From Cunninghamia lanceolata (Eukaryota > Streptophyta > Pinopsida > Cupressales > Cupressaceae): a stretch of 64,000 nucleotides of DNA. The stretch's first letter is position 1. Each line of letters begins with the position of its first letter. The translations under genes and the position numbers were made by a program. The notes under the pieces are model-generated. The model was not told the DNA's origin. It ran no database searches and saw only the letters and a list, made by a program, of their open reading frames with translations. Of this stretch, positions 1 to 12,094 are shown piece by piece. Location of the stretch: the NCBI GenBank assembly GCA_027924645.1, contig BSBN01000849.1:10930001-10994000 (forward strand), given 5' to 3'.

Positions 1-1
1 A

Positions 2-1120
2 CCTATCCCTTCAAAGCTTTGGGATTCCATAAGCATGGATTTTGTACTTGGTTTGCCTAGGACCAAGAATGGACATGATAGCATTTTTGTGGTTGTTGAT
101 ATGTTCTCTAAAATGGCCCATTTCATTCCATGTAAAACCACACATGATGCCTCACATGTTGCTGGTCTTTTCTTCAAAGAAATAGTTAGATTACATGGTT
201 TTCCTTTGTCAATAATCTCTGGTAGAGACCCCAAGTTCATAGGACACTTTTGGAGGACACTTTGGAAAAGACTAGGTGCAAACTTGTCATTATCATCAGC
301 CTATCATCCTCAGTCTGATGGTCAGTCTGAGGTGATTAATAGGTCACTTGGCAACCTTCTAAGATGCCTAACTAAGGAGCAGGGTACTAGTTGGGATGTA
401 GTTTTGGCTTAGGTAGAATACTCCTACAATGATACTGTGAACAAGAGTACCGGCATGTCACCTTTTCAAATAGTTTATGGCACTCACCCAAGGGGTATTT
501 TAGAACTTAGAGAGGTCAGAGGACTGGAGAAGAGCAGTGCATTGGCTGAAGATTTTGTCCAAGTGATGAGAGATATCCATGAGCAAGTAAAAGAGAAACT
601 ACAGTCTACCTCTAACAAGTACAAACAGACTGCTGACAAAAAGAGGAGGGATCTTCAATTCAAGGAAGGGGATTTGGTCATGGTACATCTAAAAAAGGAG
701 AGACTCCCTGCAAGTAAATACACCAAGTTGATTATGAAGAAGATTGGGCCTTGTGAAGTGCTAAGGAAATGTGGAGAAAATGCCTACAAAATCAAACTAT
801 CGGATGGTGTTGCTTTATCACCAATCTTCAATGCATCAGACCTTTATCCCTATAAGGGATCTAACCCTCAGAAAACTGTTGTAGAGGAACAAACTGATCA
901 GACACTTCAGGACCTGATTTCTTCATCTCCTGATCAGATTGAATGCATTTTGGATCATAGGATTGCTAAAAAGACTAGGAGGCACACCTATTATGAGTAT
1001 TTGGTGAAGTAGCTCAATAAGCCTTAGGAAGATGCCACTTGGATGAGCAGAGAAGCCATTGAGAAGGCAGGATTTCCATTTGACGGCATTCCCAACTCAA
1101 GAGACTTGAGTTCTATTTGA
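2..1120 (+). pseudogene. Chromovirus (Ty3/gypsy) integrase C-terminal half with chromodomain, broken
   Basis: One reading frame runs from the window edge to a TGA at 1118-1120, broken by a TAG at 410-412 and two stops near 1011-1028. The first part is a retroviral-type integrase core: the first acidic residue lies in VVVDMFSK, the third in [11 protein letters not shown]. The second catalytic Asp is missing: the motif reads SGRDPKF, with a GGT glycine codon at 221-223. After the core come the basic C-terminal region (FKEGDLVMVHLKKERLP) and a chromodomain-like tail (about 945-1100: ILDHRIAKK, YYEYLVK, EDATWMSREA). An integrase followed by a chromodomain is diagnostic of chromoviruses, whose chromodomain is known to guide insertion. 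Gag, protease and RT would lie upstream of the window. With a lost catalytic residue and three stops it is dead. Confidence 0.93.
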
Positions 1121-2611
1121 CAGGGGGTGTATGGTGTAGGGCACCTAAGAGCATTTTGATTCTTAAGAGAATTTTGTTAAGTGGAAGTTATTGTTTAGTG
1201 TGTTTTGCAATAAGGCTTTCTAGCCATGATTGTAAGGTCCATTTTGTATGGTCAAGAGGTTTGGGGTAACCATATAAACCTCAAATCCTTCTTAGTCCAT
1301 TTGGACCCTAGTTGTGTCACTTAGGCCTAGTAGGTCTAACGATGGTTTTTTTAGTCTATTTGGTAGTTTTAATGTTTTGGCATGTTTTAGAGAGTGTGGT
1401 AGTTGTTTGGACTCCATTGGACAAGCTAAACCAATTGAGATCCTTGTGTTAGTGTAAAATGCAATGTTGTCAATGGTGTCATAGCACATTTGGCCGGTTG
1501 CAACTCATTTTTAATAGTTGAAACTATTTTGGGAGTTGCTTACCGACTTGGATCAGTTGATAATATTGTCATCTTACTCCAGTATGGCAGAGGAGATTCT
1601 GTACAGAGATTTGGGCACAAAAATCAAGAAAACTGACTATTTTTCCAAGAATTTCTGTTGTTGTACAGACTGTATGGATTGGCAAAGTGGATCGATGTGG
1701 TTTTTCTGAAACTAGTTTGAGTCTAGATTCCAATGCACCAAGTTTAAAGTCTTGAAGTGATTTGAGTAGAAAGATATTGCATTTTGTATTCAGACTGGTC
1801 TAAAACCCTCATTCCTAGGGTTTGTCATACAAAATTTGCCCTAGAATGCATTCTAACCAATGAAAATTCATACCACTCAGGGAAATGTAGGCTAGGGATG
1901 TATACTACATGATTCCAAAAGCATTTTGTTGGAAAAGATAGTCTTCGCCTTGTGGAGTGATGCCCTAGGTCAAATATCTCTATGTATTTGACTGAAATTA
2001 TGCAATTTGGTGATGTAATTGACAAAATCCTGATAGGGTGAATGAATGGATGGTGGTTTTGAGATGTTTGGGTGTTGTGAAAGTGATCCAAGTTCTTGTC
2101 CCAGGTTTATGACCCCAATTTAGACCACTTGCTTTGTAACCTAGACCTAAATTGATCAATTAGGCCTAGAGACCTAGTGGGTGTGTTGAGTTGCTGGAGT
2201 AGAGTTGGAACTGGAGGCTTGGAGGTTTCTTGGAATTCACTAAAGGGTATTTGAATCCACCATTTTTTTGCCTGACTCTTAAGGGTTTTGTCAATTTGTG
2301 TACTGAAAACTGGATTACGAGGGCTAGTAGCGTCACTAGGCCAAGAAAGGGTTGGAGAGTTATGAGAAGTTGGGGATCAAACCATCTGTGGAAAAAGTGT
2401 TTGTAGGCCTGCCTCAAGGTGTGGAAGGAGTCTTGAGGATTGAATAATAGCCTGGTTAATAAATCCTTCATATGCCCTTGGATGTGACTTTGGTTGGATG
2501 AAGTGGTGAAGTGGGTGAGTGGGCAGAGAAGAGTGAACTTTTAGTTGCTTCCCTTGAGCCACTCTGCATCACTATGGGTTGATTTACAATGTATAATGTC
2601 AAGTGGGAGAA
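1121..2611 (+). other. Non-coding 3' region of the chromovirus, up to the polypurine tract
   Basis: I see no gene in this 1.5 kb. It starts with a purine run (caggggg, 1121-1127) followed by TGTATGG, which could be read as a polypurine tract and LTR start, and it ends with a better one (aagtgggaga, 2601-2610). A TATA-like ATATAAAC lies near 1270. The short minus-strand frames at 1825-2562 have no recognisable content. Confidence 0.5.
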
Positions 2612-3533
2612 TGTTGGGATAAGGTGCTATTAACCTTGTAAATTCCAATATTGTATTTATTCCATTTATTATATGTAATTTGTAATTATCCATGAGGAGA
2701 TGTACTAGTTTCACTAGCAGGGGTAATTTCAGAGTAACTAAAGGTAACTACAGAGTGACTTTTACTGTTGGAAAATGTAAAAACTCAAAGTAAATGAGGG
2801 TAGGCATGCTTCCTTGGAGAATACACTATTTTTGGCATGTATGACAACTATCATAATGTTTGGTAAGTGAATCTATGACAACTGCAAGTTGTCATAAGAT
2901 TGTGAGATTCTATGAGACATATGATGGATATGCTAGTTTTATATTTGCTATATTTATCCCAAGGTTCCTATCTTGGAAAGATACTCTTTCATGGAATCTA
3001 TGATGGTTATGACACATCATAAGATGTTGTAAGAGGCCATATTTAGTCTTGGGCACCCAACCTTTACATGGCTATTTTTTGGACAAGTGTAAGATGCTTG
3101 TAAGATGGTAATTAATGTTTACATGTTGGAAAATCTTAGGAGAGAGAAGGTGAACACCTAGAATGGAGTGGAAAACAATTCTATAAGTATTTTCTATGTA
3201 TTTGTTTCTACAAGATAGATTTTAGGTACTCAGGTGCTACCGGAATGCTGTCAGATTGAAGACTTGTGGAGAGAGTTGTGTAGTTGATGTATTGTATAGA
3301 TCTTTTACAGATTAATACAAACTTGTGCCTCTTTCTTGGTGGAGGTTTTTAACCCGCAAGGGTTTTCTCCACATAAACATTGTTTCATTGTGTTGAGTTC
3401 TTCATGTTTGACATCTTTTCTGTAGTGGGTTTTATGTTTTGTTATACTCTCCATTGCTAATGCACACTTAAAGATTGCTGAAATTTATCTTGCATTAGAT
3501 TTCCATTAAGTAGTTGTGCTTTCATTTCTAACA
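2612..3533 (+). repeat. 3' LTR (about 922 bp) of the chromovirus or a nested element
   Basis: It begins TGTTGGGATAAGG directly after a polypurine tract and ends TTTCTAACA, giving TGTT...AACA inverted ends. A TATA-like TATAAG lies near 3182. The right end is fixed independently: from 3534 the sequence (cttaccat) matches the uninterrupted repeat copy at 9768, so the element sits inside that repeat with CTTAC as the likely target duplication. The alternative LTR start at 1128 would give a 2.4-kb LTR with only TGT/ACA ends. Confidence 0.7.
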
Positions 3534-3601
3534 CTTACCATAGTTATTAATAAACAATAATAAAATTCAAAATTTAAAATTTTTGGAAACAAAATTATTT
3601 A

Positions 3602-3823
3602 ATGATAAGCATATGTAAACATGCAATAGAGTTTAGAATGAAGTTTAAGGATATGGTCCAAAAAATAGGAAGTTGGGGAGGTATCTTTGATATTGCTACT
3701 GCACTAAACAATGAAGATATGAAGCAGACCATATCATCGTTTAGAGAGGGATCCATAAGAGACAACTTGGAAATCTTCACTTTCTTCATTGGTCATCAGG
3801 AAGTACTCCTATCACCCAAATAA
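3602..3823 (+). pseudogene. Conserved relic ORF of the macro-repeat, copy 1 (unknown protein)
   Basis: Open frame of 73 codons, present at the same place in all three repeat copies (9838-10059 and, truncated, 43333-43494). Shared core words are SWGG, FDI, NNEDMK, IRDNLE and TFFIGHQEVLLSPK. All copies end at the same TAA, and coding-like text continues in frame after it (LERISQLGEG..., then a TAG, then VELQCKMSFLAYV), so the visible frame is probably the middle of a longer old coding region whose stops predate amplification. I do not recognise the family. Confidence 0.45.
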
Positions 3824-5147
3824 TTGGAGAGGATTTCTCAGTTGGGTGAAGGTGTAATGTTCATTATGCATAGACTCCATAAGTAGGTAGAGTTGCAATG
3901 TAAAATGTCATTCTTGGCCTATGTAATTTATCTTTTTCAAGTAATGTCAAGGGGAGCTATGTGCCCATGGTAGCATTTTACGCATAAAAAAATATTAATA
4001 TTTTGACATATAACTGATTGCCAAATTTAAGGTAAAAGATAAGAGTTTTTGTTAACACGCCCACACCATTACACTCCACCCCTTGTTGCCATTCTAGAAT
4101 GCCTCTGGGCATAATTATTGAAATTAAATGTAGAAATAAAATAAATTAAATGTGTAATTAATTAGTTTTAAATTTCATGATGTTTTTGATTAGGTGTTAG
4201 AAAACTATATGTTATAGTTTTGGAATTTTACAATGTTGTTGACTTATAATTTTATTTAGTTTATGGGAGTGTAGAAGTGATCTTTGTGTGTGTATTTTGA
4301 ACTAAGTGTCTAGATCTAGAACTACACATCAAAAATCAAATTTGGAACAACTTTGCATACTGGAACCTATTTGCCTTGATTTCTAGTATTTAGATTTGTG
4401 TAAGGAATGCTAGTTTTTACGAACACCTTTGGGGGAATCCATTGAATCATGAGGGTTAAGTTCTCCTTAGTCAAACCTTTAATGTAAACCTATAATATTT
4501 TATGCTACACTACTCTTATAAATGCTCTATGATAATTCTTTTGATAATGCTAGCACACTCCTTGATATCTACTAGATTATTTCAAAATGAATGGCTAAAT
4601 GTTTTTAAATACAACCACAAAACACAAAAATCAACATAATGAGTGCTAAGTTGGCTCACAGTGACTAGTAAAGTAGTGGTGAGGTAATAATTGGAATTTT
4701 AAACCTTTAAATATTAGATAACTAATTTGTGAGTGTAGAAGGTTGTACTTACAAATCTTATCCATGGTGATGTAAACTAAAAATGAGGATCAAGAATTAA
4801 TCTCTAGGGATCAATGGTAAAGGGCATCGATATGTGATGCCATGAGTCAAATTCACATAAGAATATGCCACTCTTAAGATTGTTAGTACATTTAGGACAC
4901 CCTAATCTAAAGAAGAACCAAAACATATTAGGGAAAATGGTGTGGATATGCAATTTTCACCATTACAACTATCCCCCCACTTTGATGTGCATGTAAAGTA
5001 CTACGTGGATGCATGCTAAAGTAAAACAAGAAGACAACATGTAAATTAAATATATTTATATGCATTAAAAGGATAATATGTTGTTTATAAATAAACTTAA
5101 TACTATTGAAGCATGTGTTATTTTAATATTTTTCTATTCAATAGGAA

Positions 5148-5360
5148 TTAAACTAGTAATCCCTTATAAGGAGACATATCTACATACATGTCTAAGTCAA
5201 ACAAGCATGCCTTAATGGGTTTCTTGAGCCTTGGAGGGTGATTTCCCTCTTCAAGAGGAATATATTGTTCCACACATGTTGATGTATCAAAATCCACATC
5301 AACACATTTGTCATTGAAAGTGATAATTTGGGGATTAGGATTATGGTTGTATTGATACAA
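5148..5360 (-). pseudogene. Conserved minus-strand relic ORF of the macro-repeat, copy 1
   Basis: A 70-codon frame without ATG. The same words recur in copy 2 (16366-16563) and, with two stops, in copy 3 (about 44840-45000): FNDKCVDVDFDTSTCVE, HPPRLKKPIKACLFDLDMYV. The text has a protein-like composition, but I know no match. It lies on the strand opposite to the 3602 frame, so the two are not parts of one simple transcript. It may be fortuitous and kept only by repeat similarity. Confidence 0.35.
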
Positions 5361-6390
5361 GATGGAAGACCTTTGGATTTCACTAGCAAGGCATGTGTAA
5401 TAGAAATTTGTTAAAACCCACCTATGACAATGAAATGTACATTAGCCATTCTTTATGCTATGACTTATTAGTAGCCATATCTATTAGGGCAACATTTGTA
5501 CATCAAGAAAAATCATCACAACCTTAAGTACTTCCTAGAACAACAAGTCTCTTCACCATAACAATAGAAATGGGTTAGTAAATTATTGTAATAGGGAGCT
5601 TCATTTCAAAGGAATAATGGATTGTATATAAACTGTGATGTCCAATTTTTGACTTAGAAAGGAGAAATTTTTAATCTTTCAATCTAGTTGCATCTTTATA
5701 GGCTACCTATTGAGCTTAGGGATGTTGACACATTTATTAATTGCTGGTATGTAGGAGAGTACATTATGGATGCACCTAAGGATTGTAGAAATCATAGATT
5801 CTACACTTAATTTTCTATTAGTATTAATCTTTTAAAGCTTCACATTCACACCATTCACATCAATTCTTCACTACACATGAATCTAAAACATTATTTGGGA
5901 GGGGATGTCATTATAATGTTGTGATTGTTAGCAATTGGGCCATAAGACATTAGAGTGCTCATATTCTAAGTGTTTTGGTTTAGAGTTTTGAGACTTAGAG
6001 GTGGAAGTGGAAGGAGGGTGTCCAACCAAATATGTATTTTAGGTGGAAGAACCACCATAACTTTTTTGATTAACAATGATATGAAAATGTACAAAATATG
6101 GAATGTCTAGTAGGCACTAAAATGTTATTGTTTCTAAATTTGTATTGAATGTAGATGCATAGGCATTCATAGAGGTAGAGCGTGATGAATTGGTAACCAC
6201 AAAATTTTAAGCCATCTCTCAACCAGAAAGCCAAATCAAAAGGAAAAATATTACCCAAATGAATGTTCAGTCAAAAGTTTGGGAAGGACAAAATATAGGA
6301 TGCAATTTCTACTTGTGGTAATTTTTTTCTCAAGGGTACTCTAAGTATTTTTGAGGGCTACAAAGATCTTGTCTTAGGATTTTCCCTACA

Positions 6391-6918
6391 CCTCTAGTGG
6401 TTATGTTGAAAGGGAAGATAGTAAGGTTGGTTAGGTTTCTAGTCTAGAGGACTCCAAGTAGAGGTAATAGTTCCTCCAATAGATTTGTATTCAAATCACA
6501 TGTGGAAGTGGGTCTATAGTTTGAGGAGCATCTTTGTATGTAGGAATTAAATAAATTCTTAGGAGGGTTATCTCCAATGATTTAGGATACCCTCATTTTT
6601 GTGAAACAAAATAAGCATAGAGTAAAGGAAAAAAAATGGAGATTATTTATATGGACGCTAAGGAAATAATTTGTGATGGTTTCTAGTGGACCATGGAGGC
6701 TCTGCTTTCCTAAAAGGCAAGGAGGTTGACTCTCATAGTTTCTTGAATACGATTTTCCTCCTCATTGAGGGCTTGTGGTGTTTTATGTGGGTTTGTTCTC
6801 TTTCCATTGTTAAATATGTAGATGTTTTTTCTTTAGTGTTTTCTTGTTGTGAAAGATGGATTGTTTTCTCTACACTTCATTTTTCTTTCTTCTTGGGATA
6901 GATGATGTTTTCTTTCTT
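6391..6918 (+). repeat. First copy of an internal direct duplication in unit 1
   Basis: Starts at cctctagtggttatgttgaa and matches 8436 onward and 17590 onward. Similarity stops at 6918 (ttctttcttaag), where the other copies continue into ttagggatgg. It contains the hydrophobic frame 6686-6901, also present at 8731-8946 and 17886-18101. Confidence 0.8.
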
Positions 6919-8435
6919 AAGATAGACATAGAGTTAGAGAGAGAGAGATATACAGAGAGAGAGAGAGAAAAGGCGTCCCTTTAACTTTACCTTGATGCAT
7001 GTTGTTGAACCCTTGAATTTGCCTAAGTCTGAAACCCTAAAAATTTGACTAAGTCAAAAATTTGAGGGATCCTCCAAATTCTAGAATCTATAATTTAATT
7101 CCTATGGATCTAAAACCGCTCTCAAACATCCTACCAGTATGTACATAAAATATAACTTAAAGTATAAGAAAGGTAAATGATAAAAGGTAAATACCAACTT
7201 GTAAATTAATATTTATTTTATGTAATACCCTTGGTCTCTTACTAGAGTGAAGGAAGTTCAAGGATTCCCATTTTAACTACTTCAAAATGCGAGCACATTT
7301 TTTCTTTCTTTGGGAAATCCCAACCATAAGCATTGGATTTGCCTTGGGCATCCAACCCAAAGGGTTGGAGTTACCTTTTAGACTCCCAGGACATGTTTTT
7401 CATACAAAATTTAGAAAAATTGACCAAATACCGTGTGTGCTCCCCTATGGTTTACATGTTTTTCAATGTCACTACAAAAAAATGCCAGGACGACTTCAAG
7501 TTTTTTATTAGCTTTGTAACCATGTATTTTTTTCAAAAATATGATAATATTAAAGTTTCCATCTTCAAGTTCTTTTGCTAATGTGTTATTTTCTCAAAAA
7601 ACCTATGTCTAGTATTTTTGGTGTCATCTTTTACACATTTATCAAAATTTGAAAAAAACTACATTTTTAGATTCTAGACTCAATTTTTGTTCTTTTCTTG
7701 GTGAACACTTTTTACTAGAGCTATGAATTGGTGAGGCCACAACATGGGGGTCCTCATCCCCAAGTATGAACACTTAGAAATTTGAACACATCCACATTAG
7801 AAGCTAACTATGGAAGACCAAAAGTCACAACTTAGAATTCCACATTAGATGTCCCTATGGGATTTGAACTTGGGTCTCCTTTACAAGAACCCAATGTTTC
7901 AACCAATTAAGCTCAACCCCTTGGACAATTCTAGACTCAATTTTATACACATTAATTTTATTTATTTATTTTTGATTCATTTTTAAAAAAAAGGTGGGAG
8001 CATGCTCAAATTTTCATTTTTCAGGATGTGCTCACTTTGAAAATTCATAAAAAAATCATATATTCATAAAAAATTAACAGAAAAATAGGCATAAACTACA
8101 TGGTGTTAGCTAATTTTCCACCATTGCAATTTGTCCAATACTTTAAAAAAGTTGACATTTAGGGGGAGCACAATAGACACTCTATTATATTTTCTGACAA
8201 AAATAGCACTTTGTGTGCTTTGCCTATTTGAACCTCTTAATCTCCACCATTTTTAGAAAAAAAAATAGTAGTTTTGAAACTAGATTCAGAGCATTGCAAA
8301 ACTTGTTCTTATCACATCTTCTAATTTTGAGCATGGCTATCTTCAATTTCTCATGCAAGATCATTTTTTTCTGATTTTAGAAAAGAGTGGCCACTTTTGA
8401 TCCCCTTTTGGTCTCGCATTTCCATGCACTTACCC
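6919..8435 (+). other. Spacer between the two duplicated segments, with a GA microsatellite and a SINE
   Basis: This 1.5 kb is absent from unit 2. It opens with an imperfect (GA)n run at about 6934-6970. A SINE occupies 7688-7927. The rest is AT-rich, with no gene I can support; the frames at 7287-7581 overlap each other and look like chance. Confidence 0.6.
7688..7927 (-). mobile_element. tRNA-derived SINE with 17-bp target duplication
   Basis: Read on the minus strand, the 5' end holds an A-box-like GAGCTTAATTGGTTGA (about 7901-7916) and, about 35 bp on, a B-box AGTTCAAATCC (7860-7870): the split pol III promoter of tRNA-type SINEs. The insert is flanked by perfect 17-bp direct repeats, ATTCTAGACTCAATTTT, at 7671-7687 and 7928-7944, as left by LINE-driven target-primed insertion. 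About 240 bp is a usual SINE length. The tRNA-like part cannot fold as a true tRNA gene, so it is not called as one. Confidence 0.85.
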
Positions 8436-8963
8436 CCTCTAGTGGTTATGTTGAAAGGAAATATACTAATGTTGGTTAGGTTTCTAGTCTAGAGGAGTCT
8501 AAGTAGAGGTAATAGTTCCTCCAAGAGATTTGTCATCTAATCACATGAGGATGTGGGTCTATAGTTTTAGGACCATATTTCTATGTAGGAATTAAATAAA
8601 TGATTAGGAGGGTTATCTCCAATGATTTTGGATACTCTCACTTTTGTGAAACCAAATAAGCATAGAGTAAGGGAAAAAAGGTGGAGACACATTAGATGGA
8701 ATACAAGGAAATAATTGGTGATGGTTTCCAATGGACCATGGAGGCTATCATTTCCTACAAGCCAAGGAGGTTGATTCTCATGTTTGCTTGAATATGATTT
8801 TCCTCCTTATTGAGGGCTTGTGGTGTTTTATGTGGGTTTGGTCTCTGCCCATTGTTGAATATGTAGGTGTTTTTTCTTTAGTGTTCTCTTGTTGTGAAAG
8901 ATGGATTATTTCTTCTATGATTCATGTTTCTTTCTTCTTGGGATAGATGTTGTTTTATTTGTT
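8436..8963 (+). repeat. Second copy of the internal direct duplication in unit 1
   Basis: Matches 6391-6918 and leads without a break into 8964-9767, which matches unit 2 at 18120-19641. This is therefore the copy in the original unit, and 6391-8435 is the added part. Confidence 0.8.
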
Positions 8964-9837
8964 AAGTTAGGGATGGTGTCCCCTATTTGTGGCCTATTGA
9001 CCGGCTCTTGTTAATTCCCAAATTCACAGATAAAATATAATATATTTTCTAATTTTCTTTAGAAACATCTTATTGCAAGTTAATAAAACTTGTTATTTCT
9101 ATCTAATATATATACTCAAATTAATAAGAATTCAATAGACAATTGTGATTTTCTAAGAATGACATATGCTTCAACATTATTTTTTTCCCTTTTCCAAACT
9201 AACATAAACTGGTACTAAGTTTCAATCTCCCCCTAAATTTTTCTTTAAAATAAACAAACTTAAACTTCAAAAAATAGGTTTTCAAAATTTCTTATAAAAA
9301 TATTTAATCATACTTAAAGAAGATTTGCCATTTTTATTTAACATAGACATTAAAATTTGTAGGATTCACCATCATGACGGTGATGATGGTCTAAAGGACT
9401 ATTCTTCTATTTTAATTTTATTTCCTTTTTCTTATTAATAAAAATATTATTGGGCTTACATATCTCCCAATTTGTTCCTTATAAACAAATATACTCACAC
9501 TTTAAGGAAATGCATTTACAAGTTTTTTTTAGAAATACATAATTGTAAGTTAAACATACATGTTATTTCTTTCTACATATATTAAAATTTGTCAAAACTG
9601 ATTATCATATAAGGAAACCATAAAATCAAATAAACACTTTAAAATTTAAACATTAATTTCCAAAAAAATGTTTCAACATTAATCCTAATATTATTTTTTG
9701 AACTTTAATTTCAAAAGGATAATCAATTTTTTTGGTACACACACATCCTCTCTTTCTATTCCATTAACTTACCATGGTTATTAATAAACAATAATATAAA
9801 TTTCAAAATTTAAAATTTTTGGAGACAAAATTATTAA

Positions 9838-10059
9838 ATGATATGCATATGTAAACATGCAATAGAGTTTAGAAGGAAGTTTAAGGATATGCTCCCAAAA
9901 ATAGGAAGTTGGGGAGGTGTCTTTGATATTGATACTGCACTAAACAATGAAGACATGAAGCAAACCATATCATTGTTTAGAGAGGAAGCCATTAGAGACA
10001 ACTTGGAAACCTTTACTTTCTTCATTGGTCATCAGGAAGTACTCTTATCACCCAAATAA
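9838..10059 (+). pseudogene. Conserved relic ORF of the macro-repeat, copy 2
   Basis: Same 73-codon frame as at 3602-3823, with ten or so residue changes and the same terminal TAA. In frame after the stop the text goes on with a further TAG (PK*VEL), as in copy 1, so the stops are shared ancestral changes. Confidence 0.45.
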
Positions 10060-12094
10060 TTAGAGAGGATTTCCCATCTAGTTGAAGATGTAAGGTTCAT
10101 TATGCGTAGACTCCCTAAGTAGGTAGAGTTGTAATGTAAAATGTTATTCTTGGCCTATGTAATTTATCTTTTTCAAGTAATGTCAAGGGGAGATATGTGG
10201 CCATGGTAGCATTTTACACATCAAAAAATATTAATATTATGTTTATTATTAAATATTGATATTTTGACATATAACTGATTGCTAAATTTAAGGTAAAAGA
10301 TAAGAGTTTTTGTTAACATGCTCACACCATTACACTCCACACCTTGTTGCCATTCTAGAATGACTCTGGTGTAATTATTGAAATTAAATGTAGTAATAAA
10401 ATAAATTAAATGTGTAAGTAATTAATTTTAAATTTCATGATGTTTTTGTTTAGGTGTTAGAAAATTATATGTTATAGTTTTGGACTTTTACAATGTTGTT
10501 GGCTTATAATTTTATTTAGTTTATGGGAGTGTAGAAGTGATCTTTGTGTGTGTATTTTGAACTAAGTGTCTAGATCTAGAACTACACATCAAAAATCAAA
10601 TTTGGAACAACTTTGCATACTGGAACCTATTTGCCTTGATTTCTAGTATTTAGATTTGTGTAAGGAATGCTAGTTTTTACGAACACCTTTGGGGGAATCC
10701 ATTGAATCATGAGGGTTAAGTTCTCCTTAGTCAAACCTTTCATGTAAACCTATAATATTTTATGCTACACTGCTCTTATAAATGCTCTATGATAATTCTT
10801 TTGATAATTCTAGCACACTCCTTGATATCTACTAGATTATTTCAAAATGAATGGCTAAATGTCTTTAAATACAACCACAAAACACAAAAATCAACATAAT
10901 GAGTGCTAAATTGGCTCACAATGACTAGTGAAGTAGTCATGAGGTAATAATTGGAATTTTAAACCTTTAAATATTAGATAACTAATTTGTGAGTGTAGAA
11001 GGTTGTACTTACAAATCTTATCCATGGTGATGTAAACTAAAAATGAGGATCAAGAATAAATCTCTAGGGATCAATGGTAAAGGGCATCGATATGTGTGAT
11101 GTCATGAGTCAAATTCACATAAGAATATGCCACTTTTAAGCTTGTTAGTACATGTAGGACACCCTAATCAAAGCAGAACCAAAACATATTAGGGAAAATG
11201 GTGTGGGTATTCAATTTTCACCATTATAACTATCTCCCCACTTTGATGTGCTTGTAGAGTACTAGGTGGATGCATGCTGAAGTAAAACAAGAAGACAACA
11301 TGTAAATTAAATATATTTATATGCACTAAAAGGATAATATTTTGTTTATAAATAAACTTAATACTATTGAAGCATGTGTCATTTTAATATTTTTCTATTC
11401 AATAGGAATTAAACTAGTAATCCCTTAGCATATAAAAATATAAAAATGCAACATGTAGATCATCTAAATAAACACAAAGTTTAGATTTGCATGCAAAGGA
11501 AAAGGATTCAAAGATAAGCTTGGACAATTTACAAGATTCAGCTTTTCATAAGTATATAATGGTTGATAAATACTGGAAGCCTGCAAGATAATATTGCTTC
11601 ATGAAAAACCTTCTGATCTCATAATAAGGTACAATTGTTTATTACTATCATCCATGGTTGTTGTTGATCCCAAAGATTTAGTCGCTGTCTGCTTGCGTAT
11701 ATTATTTCCCATATACCTTGTAATAATTTTTATTCTAATTTAAACATACAATGAAGAACATAGAGATAGTAACTTTCAATGTAAGAAGTAGTTTCTTGAA
11801 GGTATTTTACAATGTTCAATATCATATGGAATTTACACCCAGATTGGAATCATATTAAAAGGTAAGTCATTATCAAGTCTTAATTGGCAGGGTTGTACAT
11901 ACATGATAATAACAGGTAGTTATAGATTAGCATTTATATACTATATTTCAGTCCCAAGTATTGGCTGAACACCATATTAAATTTCTTAATTAATGAAGTT
12001 CAGGCAGATGTGGCAGTGAATAATGCAATTGGAATATTTAAGTTATCAAATATTAGTGGTAAGAATCAAAATCTCATTTGCCTCAACTCTTGTA

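Larger units (their letters stand above)
3534..9767 (+). repeat. Macro-repeat unit 1 (about 4.2 kb core, expanded by an internal duplication)
   Basis: The segment 3534-5163 is nearly the same as 9768-11428 and 43326-44840. The segment 5180-6918 matches 16384-18120 and, in part, 44840-45915. The segment 8436-9767 matches 17590-19641. At 9768 the unit's first bases begin again, so units are head to tail. Removing the extra 2045 bp between 6391 and 8436 leaves about 4.19 kb, close to unit 2 without its insertions. I recognise no transposon family: no LTR, TIR or RT is visible. It carries short open frames kept in several copies, at 3602-3823 (+), 5148-5360 (-) and 6686-6901 (+, no ATG). Confidence 0.85.

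Noticed and set aside
1128..3533. A 2.4-kb LTR starting TGTATGG at 1128
   Set aside because: The purine run before it is plausible, but the start at 2612 has a better tract and TGTT...AACA ends. Kept only as an alternative.
6686..6901. 71-codon hydrophobic frame, also at 8731-8946 and 17886-18101
   Set aside because: Begins with GTG, Cys/Phe-rich text from T-rich DNA, kept through repeat similarity; not called as a gene.
7840..7927. A tRNA gene on the minus strand
   Set aside because: A and B boxes are present, but no acceptor stem pairs and the insert has a target duplication: a SINE head.
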